DNA of 64,000 nt, taken from contig NC_087067.1 of assembly GCF_963678635.1 (NCBI RefSeq), forward strand, positions 10,401,716 through 10,465,715. The letters run 5' to 3'. A program made the position numbers and the translations under genes. How positions within the stretch are numbered: the first letter of the stretch is position 1; the number at the start of each line of letters is the position of its first letter. Below are positions 21,402 through 32,435 of the stretch, piece after piece. The notes beneath the pieces are model-generated. The model did no database searches, was not told the DNA's origin, and saw nothing but the letters and a program-made list of their open reading frames with translations. This stretch comes from Symsagittifera roscoffensis. Taxonomy: Eukaryota > Xenacoelomorpha > Acoela > Convolutidae.

Positions 21402-23685
21402 CCAGTTAATTGATATATTGCCAATTTGCTAATTGATATATTGTCAACCTCCGAAATTTGACAAAAAAAATGGTTACAGGTAGAACTTTTTCTACATTTG
21501 AGCTCAAGGAGGCAATATATTCAATAGTATAAAATTGCCCCTCAAATTTTGTGTTGAAAAAAGAACAGTCTGTGAAGCATTGGGCTGGCAAGTTTGTTTG
21601 TATGAACAATAGAATGGACCTAACTAAAAATCAATGAAAACAAAAATATTTCAGCAACGAATCAAATTAAAGGCTGATAGCTGGTTGCTTTACATGTATC
21701 CAAAAACTCTCCGAACTAACTGAGTTTTAAAAGATTCATTTTGCTATATTTACTTGGTTACTTTTTTCCTAAGCTTTTGAGTTTGAAAAATGCTAAATTG
21801 CGGTTAAGATTCGCTCGAAGCTTACATTGTTTTAAATGAAACGTTGCATCTGCGGCGAATGCATCCACCGAAAAAATCATTCGAAAATGAATTGCTGCAC
21901 GTTAAATGACCAATTAATTTGTTAACGGAAACGACGTATATCAATTTGCATGACATTGGATGTAGGCACAAATTTCAAAAAAGAAGCATTTCAAAATGTA
22001 TGGCAAAAATTGCCTCCGAAATCCTAGAGCAGGTGGAAAATCCAGCGCTTCGCCGTGATTGATTGACTCCAAGTATTTCAGAAGTTTCCAATGATTTCTC
22101 GGTTAAATTATTTTCTAATTTCTAGCTGGGCCGGGCGCTTTGACCAATATATGTCCCTGTAACGTTTGCTCCTACTATAATTAGACACTAGTTGATTCCT
22201 ATCACAATCGTCCATCAGCAACGTCTCTTTCTAGTCTCATTGAAAAACAATTAGCTTAGTTAAATTTATTTACAGAAAAGGTAACCTACAATGCGACAGA
22301 GAAATTTGTAATATTTCATATTCGAGAGATAAATATTAAATAAAATACACAACAAACTATTAATCTGAGTTTAGTTAACTATGTAGTCTTCAAAGTTTTT
22401 CTGGTGTCCAGAGGCTATGCTATCTAAACACATTTGAATTCATTAAAACACATCTGATCGACCGTAATATTCTGGTTATGTTCAACTAACTCGAACATCA
22501 ACTAAAACCCGAAAATTATAACTCTAAAGAAAAAACTCGAAAACTCAATAAAATTTGCGACATTTTCTTCTTTTGCAGGAAAACACCGAAATATAGTTTT
22601 GAGCACTTCTTGATAATACATGCGTTTAAAAAATGAAATATGGCGCGCGTTTACCTTCTCTTCCCCCATCAAAATTACTTTATATTGGCGCCAAGCTATT
22701 AAACAGAGCCAACTAACAGATGGAAAAGAGTAATGAACTCAAGGAAACTGAAAAAAACTGACTTGTTTTTTTTTCAAGAGCCTTCAAATATTGGATTTCG
22801 GCAAAAAAAATAGATGACCTTAAAGCTCTTTGAATTTGTAGAACAATTCATGATGAACACTTTTTTGTTAAAACTAACCCAATTTGAAAAAACTGGATCA
22901 ATACGCAAAACTTTTATTTCGCTGGGAAATTAATTTCCCTTTTCGAAATCAGAAGTCTATCACGTTTTTCGTGGCCTTTACACTTTTGCTGTTCGATAGT
23001 GGAGTTTGCCTTTCTTTTAACAACAGAAATGAACTGAAATTAAAAATAATTCACAAGTCAAACGGCGAAAAATCAAAATTGAGCTTCAACAATTTTTAAG
23101 ACTTTTTCCTGAAAAAAAAACCAGCAACACCTAAATAAGAGTACTATGTTCATTACTCTTAAACAATTTTAAGCTCCTTCGGTTGAAAATTTATGCCGCA
23201 AAATTGTACCTAACATGGACCTTTTGGGTGCTGAGGTGGTCTCTGAATGCCGGCGGTATAAAATCAGGATTAATTAATCGCCAAAAAAAACTCTCTACAA
23301 ATTCCCTAAATTAAAATTAAATTTTCCCGAGGCATTTTACCTCCTGGACCCTATATTACAACATCTATTTTGGGCTGAACATCATTGAAAAACGCAGATT
23401 TTTGTTTAACCTTTTTAAAGTGTTCAGAAAACCTACTATCCTCGAAAACTCAGCTGTGGTACTATTTTTTTTGCTTAACTTGGCTAGTTTATAGTTCGAC
23501 AGGGCGCCAAAATTGAATTATCAATCTCACTTCAATGACGGATTATTCATGCTGTGAAAAACTTGAAACCCTTATGCAAAAATCTGGTTTTTTTAGCTAG
23601 GTTGAAAATTTTATATTTTTCGGGTTGCTTACTTAATTAGTGTAAGTGCAGACAACAGTGAGCAAACTTGATTAAAAAATCCCAC
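21402..23685. other. Intergenic, 3' flank of MCPH1
   Basis: No gene recognised. A fragment of the 164-bp family lies near 22641-22695. The last coding exon of MCPH1 should lie at the right end of this stretch or nearby; I looked at about 23520-23660 on the minus strand and found no exon that continues the BRCT fold. Confidence 0.35.
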
Positions 23686-26600
23686 CTAAGATCCAAGTTT
23701 CTTTGACAACCGGAACATTGAACAAATTCATTCTTCTGTCCAATCTCTTCGCGGTCAAATTCTGCCCGTTTCGCTGTCCAATCAGATACTTGGCGTGTTC
23801 TGGGTTGTCCACGAGCCAGCCGCCCGAAAGAGTAATAAGAGCCATTAACTCGTGCTTCGGCGGCTGTGTCCCGTCGAGCACGTGCAAGAGACAGTTACAC
23901 GAGAGTATTTTGGGAGGTTTCACTATTATAGATGCACTTGAGAGGTGACAAGCTATGTTACTCTGATGCAGTGCCTGTAACTTCAGAAGGCTAAGTCTTT
24001 CCCGGTTTACCTGAAAAACAATCAGTGTTTTTAATTTCGCATATTTTACTTCAAATACCCTAGAATAAAAACATCTGGTTACTGTGCAAGTAACACACAA
24101 TGTTCTGTGCAAATAATCTCTTATATAAAACAAAAAATCACTCTGAAAGCAAAACTCCAGCTTAATTGGATCTGAGTCAGCATAACAAAAAAATTTTGAC
24201 ATTTTTTTCTCGACACTCAAAAACTATTTCGAAATTTTGCATTGCAGCTATAATCACGACTGAAAGGGCTTCAACGTGATATATCATTGAATCCTATCTG
24301 CCGTTCAATTAGAAGCACCTGGATTTTCGTGACAAACACTTGAATCCAAAGTGCCTCCACACCTTCGATGTTCGAAACAACCATTTGGACGATCACTTAT
24401 CTCACCTTCGCTCCAGGAAACGTTGTCACTTCAAAATCCCTTTCTCGGAGCCATTTGCCTTCCGATAGTGATTTTTCTACCTAAAAACAAAACGCTCCAG
24501 TGAGAACTAGCTTCGAACAATACATTTTTCGGATCTGTTAATTATCCTCCTAATTGCAAACGGTAGAGGGGTGGACTCGTTGCAATGCTCAAGTTTCGCA
24601 TTTTTGATTTACCGTTGAATAAGTCCTATTTAGAGGTGAAAAAAAATGTTTCCTAGATACCATAGGGGGTGGTGATAGTAAACAAGATCTTATTTATGGT
24701 TTCATGAAGACGTACATGTTCAGAAGCCTGCCTCAAGGCTAGATTGAGGAGCAAAGTTTTTTAAGTCGTGTTCAAAGTTGAGTAATACAACTCATCAACG
24801 ACTAAGAAAGCCATCATAATATGAAAAAAAGGTATGATAGTTATGACGATGAGGATGTTTCAATTTTTATCGGCTTACCCAATCAAAAGTGAGCAGCCAA
24901 CATCCTCGTGCTATGGCAAATAACACACTCAAAGTCCTTTTGCTCTCGTCGCCGCATACTAGATGAGTCACACCCTCCAGACTGCGGCTGACGTCATTCG
25001 TCACTTCATAGAGTCCCAACTCGCTCGCAACTCCCCCTCTTCGCCTCTTAGGCGCCACCTTCAACCCAGGCTTATTCTTCATTTCTTCGGGTGGAGAAGT
25101 TTCCTCACATAAAGTCTTCAAAGCTTCTTTGAGCGTTTTCTGCTGTCTTAAATTAGATTAATCGGACAATTAATATTCGTTTTGAATTTAGGCTATTTTT
25201 TAGTCGTTTGAAATCTTAGACTTCTCAAGCTTTTAAACTGTGATTTTTTATGTTAAAACCGAACTACGATCTAACGGTTTCAAATAACCGGACCTCCAAA
25301 AAAACTAGGAAGAAAAAATGCAAGCCATTGAATCTTCGAAAACAGGTTTTGCAATTGTTTTCCTGTGTTTTCGAATGGTGGGACCCGGTTTTATTAACTA
25401 GTTTTATTCGAGACTCAACTAATCATAGTTCTAAAACGCCGAACTAGCACTGAATTAAAGGGCTCTCACTTGGGACTTAGTGACGTCGAGTAGATTGACA
25501 TGGAGCCACAAATTCCTCTCACTGCTGAATTAGCACCACCAGACTCAGTTTGGCCCGATTCGATTTTTGACAGCTTCCGTTTGACCCTTCGAGACCCTTT
25601 CTTTTCCATACTGTATGCATCTATACTAGCTCGAACTGTAAACAAAGGCGCCGTTCTGATTTCGTTTTTAACGTGAGTTTGCTTCGCATTTTTACATGGT
25701 GCTTCCGGTAAAAATTCTAATTCATTCAATTCCATGTTGTAGGAGCTCGTTTCAGGAGCAGTGTAAAATTTTGATGATGCTTGAGATGCAGCCTTGGATG
25801 CTTCAACTCTAGCCGAAGATTTCTCATGATGATTTTTGCTGTTAAAATCGCCGACAGGATAATTGCACATCGTTTTATTCGCATCGTTCCTTTTATTTAC
25901 AGCCGCTTTACGTCTTGGCTTAGTAACTACCCGCTTCTTCATTTTTTCTCTAACATTTTCAGGGTCTGGGATGACATTTCTCGTGCTTCTAAGTCTGTTC
26001 ACAACTTCGTTTGACCTTGACCTCGTGACTCTTTTATTTGGTGTGAAATTATCTTCTACCTCAGCTCCTTCCTCAATGTCATAAATTGCTTGCGTTTCTT
26101 GACAGTTTTCAGCTGTTTCTTGACTTTCTTCTGGCGTATAATGCATTTCTTCAGCGGAATCAAAACTTTTGCCTGAAGTATCTTCATCATCTTGTTCTTG
26201 ATCCATTTGCATGTCATCGTCCATTTGCATGCCCGCTGAGTTCAAAAACACCACCGGATGGGACAAAAAAACCTCCTCGTTAACTTCGACTATCGGCTGT
26301 TCGTTATATTCGCTGACTTGAACATGAACATCTGGTTGCTGGCAACTTGTCTGACTAACTGCATTAGAATCAGATTGAAGTTGGCTGCAATTTAGCCTAG
26401 ACAATCTTGTCACTTTTGGAGTTGTTTTAATAAGCATCTTTGCTTCTACAGGAAGTTGTCTTCGTTTACAGTCAGCAAAAACGTCAAAACTATCCATTTT
26501 CGAAGGCGTGAACAGTTTTTGAGACATCAGCATATTTGGTTTAGCTATTCGTTTCTTTCCTCGCGGTGGATGCTGTTTTTTCGTCGGCTCATTTTCTTTC

Positions 26601-28130
26601 CCAGTTTGCGATTGCGTTTCGCTAGTCGACTGCGAATCTATTGCATTTACTTCTTCGTGCTGAGAAATAACCTCGTCAGTTTGTTCACATTCCCGAGATT
26701 GTGAGCTCAATTGCGATTCGCTTTCACATGTCATTTTGTTCAAGTTGTGAACAAACTCTAAGCTATCGGGTACTATTTGGTTACTTAACGCCACAGTATC
26801 TTGATTCTGAGAATCACGCTCATTGAGCTGGTTGATGAAGCTGAATTCGTTTGTTTCGGGAATGTTGTCAATATTCATCTTTTCTGGTGATCCTGTTTTC
26901 TGCTTTTGTTTTCGTTTGTTAGTTTTTGCACTATAATTTTCCTTGCAACTGTCTCCAAACAACTTTTTCGACCGCGTTTTTCCTTTTGACTTTTGAACCG
27001 ATCTCTGTCTTAATGCCCTACTAGTTGATTCATCTCCTTTTCTAAGGTCAACATGGTCATTGATTGAAAAATCAAAATTGGAAACCGGATCATAAGTGTC
27101 TGCTATTTCAGAAAAATCTGAAGAATGTGAGATGGTTTTTCTTCTCTTTGGTCTCGGTTCGGGTTCATCTGCAGAACTTTCCCTAGAAGTCGCTTCATAA
27201 ACATGGTCTTCCTCCATTAACATGGCTAGCAAGGGGTCGATTTGTTGATTGGAGGCTGAAACAACACTTAATAATAAAAAAAGTGCAAAATGAATGGTGA
27301 AAATTTTTAAAATTTTACTTACGAATTGCTTTCTTCGTAGTGTTGATCAGGAAATCTTGCGTAGGTATTAATGCTGAAAAGAACACCATTGCATTAATCA
27401 ATTTAGAGGCATACAAAACCAAATAGAAAAAGCAATGAACCTCACTTGGTGAAATTATTTGGTCGGTTGGCACTCTGTGCATATTTATTCTTTCTCTAAA
27501 TAGATCCATTCTTCTTTGCATATCAGGGGGAGTTCGAATAGCTCGCTCTGCAAAACCGTTCAGAGGCATTGGAGATCGCGTACCAAGTTCCAACCTCTAA
27601 AGTAAAAACATGAATCGATCTACTTTTCTATAAAAAGCAATAAAGTAATGCAAAAAATGTGCTAATGGTACGATAATGTTTCAAGTGAACTTTTAGTAAA
27701 GTGAACGAAGAAAGGTTGGATTAACGTTGTGTGTTGTATTGCAGTCGTACCCTTATACCCCTCAAATTAAAAAAACACTAGATTAAAATTGCTGAAAAAT
27801 AATTGAAAGATTTCGATAACAAACGGCACACGCAAACTTAAGAAATTTCTTCTAAAAATTTAGCACATGTTAGAACGTGTTGTACTGCTTTATTGTAACT
27901 AACTACTACATGATACTAACCGGGCTGCATGCATTTTTAGGGTCGACTAATGATAAAATTTTGCTCTCAACGACATCTCTGACCACAGGATGTGCATCAA
28001 AAGTAATAATGTTTTCCAAGCATTGTACTTTAGCGTCAACCTTTTTCTTCTGTCGAATAATTCGCGAGGATATCTTCTTATTGAGCGCATCATCGGATAA
28101 AGGATCAAGACTTCTACGGCCTCTCATTAT
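23686..28130 (-). CDS. MCPH1: Microcephalin (MCPH1) homologue, multi-exon
   Basis: Seven exons keep phase throughout: 28130-27921, 27596-27446, 27373-27323, 27255-25470, 25146-24879, 24480-24406 and 24010-23686 (about 955 codons, last exon missing). Introns are 67-398 bp with GT/AG ends. Exon 5 encodes a BRCT with THLVCG and IARGCWLLTFDW; exon 6 continues VEKSLSEGKWLRERDF; exon 7 is a second BRCT ending VVKETWIL. This matches the paired C-terminal BRCT domains of MCPH1, which bind phosphorylated H2AX and E2F1 in DNA-damage and chromosome-condensation control in the nucleus. The segment RAIRTPPDMQRRMDLF in exon 2 resembles the conserved linker after BRCT1, and the large exon 4 is the usual disordered Ser/Lys/Glu-rich middle. 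The first exon found (acceptor at 28131, first Met at 28127) does not read as a BRCT; an N-terminal BRCT was not found upstream. The donor at 23685 shows the gene continues beyond it. Confidence 0.85.
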
Positions 28131-28953
28131 CTGAAATTGCATTATCTCAGATGAATCCCTTTTGAAGGCGCATTAAACATTCTAGAAGGTGAGCAGAAGG
28201 TGCACATCTCTAGACTTCTGATAGATTGGTATGGTAATTCTTCTTCTAATCTTCTTCTATAGTGTAGATTAGCAATTTCAAAGTACCGGTGACATCCGGT
28301 ACCCCTAATATAATTTTCAACACGATCGAATAAACTGTTATTTCAAGCACCAATAATAAATGACAGGGCAACTGCGCAAATCATAACTGACAGAAAAATT
28401 AAGAAACTTCCACAGCACCAGTTCAAATTTTTTAAATAAAATTATACATGATTTAATGAAAAAGCAATTTTAAAATGAACTTTACAATTCGCAACAGTGG
28501 AACATGTTTAAAAAGATAACAAAAATAAGATATTGACTTACACAGGTAAATCAACATTCTTTTAAATAAAATTCACTTGCTTCTAAGAGACTTTTCGATA
28601 TGTCGCCACTGATGGATTTTCACTTAACATGATTAGAACACAACGGTGAAGCTGAGCTTTGCACCATCTGCGATAGCTAAGAATGAAAACAACATTCCGC
28701 AGAAAAAGCATAAGATGTCTTCGAGCTAAGAAAAAAATAGAAAAACGCACTTAAAAACAAAAAATTTCAAAAATAAACGAAATTTTTTCATGATTAAATT
28801 TACTTAGTTTTTCAAAGAGGTCCTCGCGGGGTTGATTATGAGCAATCAAAAACATGGAGCCAGAGTCTTATCGATCTTAAAAAAACTTGAAACTGAGACG
28901 AGAAAAAAACTGAAAGATAATAGTTAGAAACGCCGATATAAAATAAGCGAAAA
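28131..28953. other. Region upstream of the first MCPH1 exon found
   Basis: A pyrimidine-TTTCAG acceptor immediately precedes 28130, so a further 5' exon (coding or UTR) is expected here on the minus strand. None could be placed. It contains a perfect hairpin at 28283-28302. Otherwise A/T-rich. Confidence 0.4.
28283..28302. repeat. Perfect 7-bp inverted repeat
   Basis: GTACCGG (28283-28289) and CCGGTAC (28296-28302) around a 6-base loop, upstream of MCPH1. Possible protein-binding palindrome or chance; nothing else supports a role. Confidence 0.4.
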
Positions 28954-29590
28954 TGTTGTTGTTGTTGTTGTGAATTTTCAGTAGGATACTGATGGGATGA
29001 TATCCCCAAAGTTCTCAAAATTTTGTCCAGTTATTTCGGCACATGTTGCAGTCACAGAAGAGGACCCATGTGCACTTGTTTTGTTCTGAGAATTGATCGT
29101 CGAAAAACTTCCACATCATCTGTATCAATCTTCGCTTTAAGCCTCGCATTTCTCGAAATTCAATTTTCTGATTTAGTCGGTTTATTAGACGGCACGTCCT
29201 GAATGTATACTCTCCTCTAGCTTTTTCAGTTCTGGTCTTGTTTAGGTTGAAAATTTCTTTCGTTGTTCCTGGATTTTCAATTTTTTCCGGGAGCTTAATG
29301 TGATCGTTTTCTTCATGCATGAATTTCGCCATCATCAGTAAATCGTTCAGCTGGAGAAACAACGCCATAGGCAGGATGTTTAACAATCTCAGCTGCTCTG
29401 TATCGTCAGAATCGTTTCCCGTGATCCACTTTAAGACTTTCTTTTGGAACCTTTCTAATCTCCCTAAGTCGTTTCTTGAGACATTGCAAATAATTAGACC
29501 ATACGTTAGAACAGAAAGTATTAAGGATTTGTACAGACAGAGTTTTATGCGCATTTTGACTTTGAATTCTAAGTTTCTGCTCACATAGTG
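28954..29590 (-). pseudogene. 5'-truncated LINE, ORF2 C-terminus and (CAA)n tail
   Basis: A 189-codon minus-strand frame (29584-29015) matches the thumb and C-terminal part of LINE ORF2 proteins: YKSLILSVLTYG, a RFQKKVLKWITG block, LLNILPMALFLQLNDLL, and a terminal Cys motif CDCNMC. The same order is seen in LINE A and LINE B (there CGCTRC in LINE A). The 3' end carries the trinucleotide tail (CAA)5 (28954-28971). 5' truncation is normal for LINE insertions made by target-primed reverse transcription. It lies just upstream of MCPH1. Confidence 0.8.
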
Positions 29591-30851
29591 TCTACGAGTG
29601 CTTTACTTGTAGTGAATGCAAGGTGATATTCCATATTCAGAAAATAAACTGACCGAATTTTAGTCGACGCCTATAAAGCAGAAAACTTGCAATACAAGAA
29701 AGACGTAGCACAAGCTAGCAGAAAGAATTGAGACAAAACAATTGTGAAAAGGTGATAATGTCAAGAAAAGCTAGACCTACCACCATTAAAATATCTTTGC
29801 ATCTGTTTGCGTAAATAAAAACATTTTAAAAACAAAAAATTGACAAATAGGACAACTGAATGTTAAATTTGCAACCAAACAAATTTTTTGTAGCGCTATC
29901 AAGCCGACGAAGCTAATTGCAAGCCTCATAATAGCATGCGTAAAACTTCCTTGCTCATAAGTCAACAAAGCAAAAATATTTTGAAAAAGTTTGTACATCT
30001 AAGTATATTTTATGAAAAAGACAGCTTTTTTAGATTTTCGTCTGACTGACGTTTTTCGGCTTATTTCCCGTCGATTGGAATTTTTTGAAAATTCAGTTTC
30101 TTCTAAATTTCTTTCGTTTTTTTGTTCACCAACTTTCACACGTGAGAAGCTTACATCTGTTTCAACTTGATCTAATCCGGCCTTTGGTTCGAATCGTATA
30201 ATTCGCACCAACGGCCAAGGACATGTGGCATCCCGCTCTGGTCACGGTGGGAGGGGTCCCAGTGTCATCCGTCGCCTCAATGTGGGACCAGTTGTGGCAA
30301 AATGCATGACAACTCTTTATCCCGCGGCTGAAAAGCTTACGGTTGAGTGGTGAGAGCTTGTCCCTAAGCTTAAAAAACAGAGACCGAATTAGATTATCTA
30401 ATCCGGCCCCGACGTGTATTTTCTTGTCAACCTCAAAATTTTCTGATTTTTCGGGCTATCGTCCGCCTATGTACTTAATTTGGACTTGTACTCCTTGCAT
30501 GGACTTTTTTCAGAATTTCTGTAAACTTCTGCACGACTTCTATAGAAGTAATTTAGTTTTATTCTTTTGCGGAAAGTTTGTTGAACTATTTCCAAAATTT
30601 TAAAAGTAAAGAAAAACCGATTAAGTAGAGTGCCAATTGGTCTATTTATTTTGATTTAAACTTATTAAATAGTTGTTTTCAGTTAAAAATGAATAACAGG
30701 GCAGCCGTGGTGGCCCTCTATTTCTAACTACTGATTATCACTACACCAAATTCAACAAACATGGTCTCTGGGAAAACAGCTTCTTCCTTCTTTTCTCGAT
30801 CTCCAGTACCAGCTGAGTTCTTTCCTTATCTATTTCCTTATTTTTATCTCT
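29591..30851. other. Intergenic, left flank of LINE A
   Basis: No gene supported. The word CTAATCCGGCC occurs at about 30171 and 30397. A GGTTCGAATCG word at 30186 resembles a tRNA B box, but no tRNA folds around it. The 5' UTR of LINE A probably starts near the right end. Confidence 0.35.
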
Positions 30852-31436
30852 ATGTTAGAAATCATGGCCGCAAGTTCTCTTTCTCACTCAATCGAACAAG
30901 GTCTAACCCCTGAACAGAAAAATATAGTAAAGCAAATTGTCTACGCCGAGGGGGGATTTAACCTGAACCCAAGGACGAACTTTAAATTTAAAAACGTTAC
31001 CGATTATATACGAGCAACAAGCAAATATACTGTGGCACGATCTTATCAACAATTCGATCACAGAGTTTAAAAAGATCAAACCCCTTACGACTCAGCAACT
31101 CCTGGATACTCTCAGAAGCTTTAACAATCTGTTTGCTATTGTCTACTGTCAGCGTACGGGAGCAGAAAATATATTCGACGAGCTACGAACTCTTGACACG
31201 ATTGTCATCGACGTTACAAAACATCTTATCAGTAAATCAGAGAGTCTAGACGAAAACATCACAGGACTTTATCGCGAGCTTCACCAGTCATCTGATCTAG
31301 AACTACGATCTCTCTCGGTAGTCTTGCACTACTATCCGAACCTTCACGCGATCTTCAAAACCCGCTCCACGAAAAGCAAACCATCGAAGAATCGACGAAG
31401 AGCCAAGAAGAGGCAACGCTCAGCAACTCCACAATA
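30852..31436 (+). pseudogene. Extra ORF at the 5' end of LINE A, frameshifted
   Basis: An ATG at 30852 opens a frame (MLEIMAASSLSHSIEQGLTP...). Near 31030 the coding signal moves to another frame, which runs to a TAA at about 31434 and ends in a strongly basic tail (KSKPSKNRRRAKKRQR). Both halves have coding-like composition, unlike the flanks. It precedes the zinc-finger ORF1 of the LINE by about 135 bp on the same strand, so it may be an additional LINE protein with a nucleic-acid-binding tail, or an unrelated fragment. Not recognised. Confidence 0.45.
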
Positions 31437-31462
31437 AAACGGTTAGTAAAACTCGTATTGGT

Positions 31463-31558
31463 TGTACTCTTTGAGTCCTTTGACTCGGAGTCCCTTTCTA
31501 GTTTTACTACATTAGTATATAACTGAGTGTACTCTTTGAGTCTTTTGACTCGGAGTCC
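31463..31558 (+). repeat. 31-bp direct repeat upstream of LINE A ORF1
   Basis: TGTACTCTTTGAGTC followed by C/T, TTTGACTCGGAGTCC, occurs at 31463-31493 and 31528-31558, a 65-bp period. Each contains the palindromic core GACTC-GGAGTC. Its position just before ORF1 suggests promoter or translation-control monomers of the LINE 5' region, which is inference. Confidence 0.6.
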
Positions 31559-31571
31559 TCACCAAACAAAT

Positions 31572-32435
31572 ATGACACGAAATCGTGAAATGACCACTGA
31601 TTCCGTATGCGAAACTTGCCAACAAAAAATCAAAAAGAATGAAGATACATTCTGCTGCATCGTGTGTAATTGCAAAATGCACCTGACGAAAAACTGTACC
31701 AGCCTAAGCGATACAGCAATCAATGGTATTACGACACTGGGAAAAAACATTGCTCTACTCTGCAACAAATGTGTGGATTCCAACGGATATGAGAGAATCC
31801 GAAAAGCAGTCAGTGACGCTGAACAAACCTCGCCGAAGCAATTCAATAAGATTGAAGAGGACATGGAAGAGCTCAGAAACAACGTACAGGAGATTAAAAC
31901 GCTGTTCTCCCAAACCACAATGAAGCCAAATGAGATCAAATCATAAGCAAAAACCAAGGTACCGATAAACGCAACGCCGAAACAAGAAAATCAAAACGGA
32001 ATCCGCATCCGCGGCATCCCCGAAATAAACGACAAATATCAAAGAAAAAGACAAGAAAATGACCTCCAACAAGTAAAGGAAATCTTGGAGCACATGCAAA
32101 TTGTGCCAGAGATAGTTGATCTGTTCCAGATGGGTCAACGACAGGAAGGCAAGGACCGAACCATACTGGTAAAAGTCCCAATTTGGCAGAAACGACTAAT
32201 ACTATCATCCGCTTGCCGCCTAAAAACATATGACAAACCTGTGTTTGTCAGCCGCGAGCTATCAGTGGATGAAGCAAAACTTGAAAATCAAGCACTGCAA
32301 AAACGGCGGGAGCTCATAAACGAAAACATCGATAAACAAAACCTGCGCATCCGCGATGGAAAACTCTACCAGAAAATAGAAAACAGATGGACAGCAGTTG
32401 CAACCGAAAAAACGGAGAACTCAATCTCCAATTGA
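31572..32435 (+). pseudogene. LINE A ORF1: PHD-like zinc finger plus RRM-like protein, one stop
   Basis: Start at the ATG at 31572 (MTRNREMTTDSVCETC). Residues about 11-65 hold a PHD-like cysteine/histidine finger (CETC, CCIVC, H, CNKC), followed by a short coiled-coil. An in-frame TAA at 31944 interrupts it; the same frame then continues with RIRGIPE, EILEHM, RTILVKVP and a basic helix, the pattern of the RRM/C-terminal part of LINE ORF1 RNA chaperones. ORF1 proteins coat the LINE RNA. ORF2 follows within a few bases. The stop is a single base change away from open. Confidence 0.75.

Noticed and set aside
25781-26704. Plus-strand frames within the large MCPH1 exon
   Set aside because: Antisense shadows of the minus-strand coding exon, which has consistent phase with six other exons.
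30160-30210. tRNA-like B box GGTTCGAATCG followed by GCACCA
   Set aside because: No matching T stem, no A box at the right distance and no cloverleaf could be drawn.
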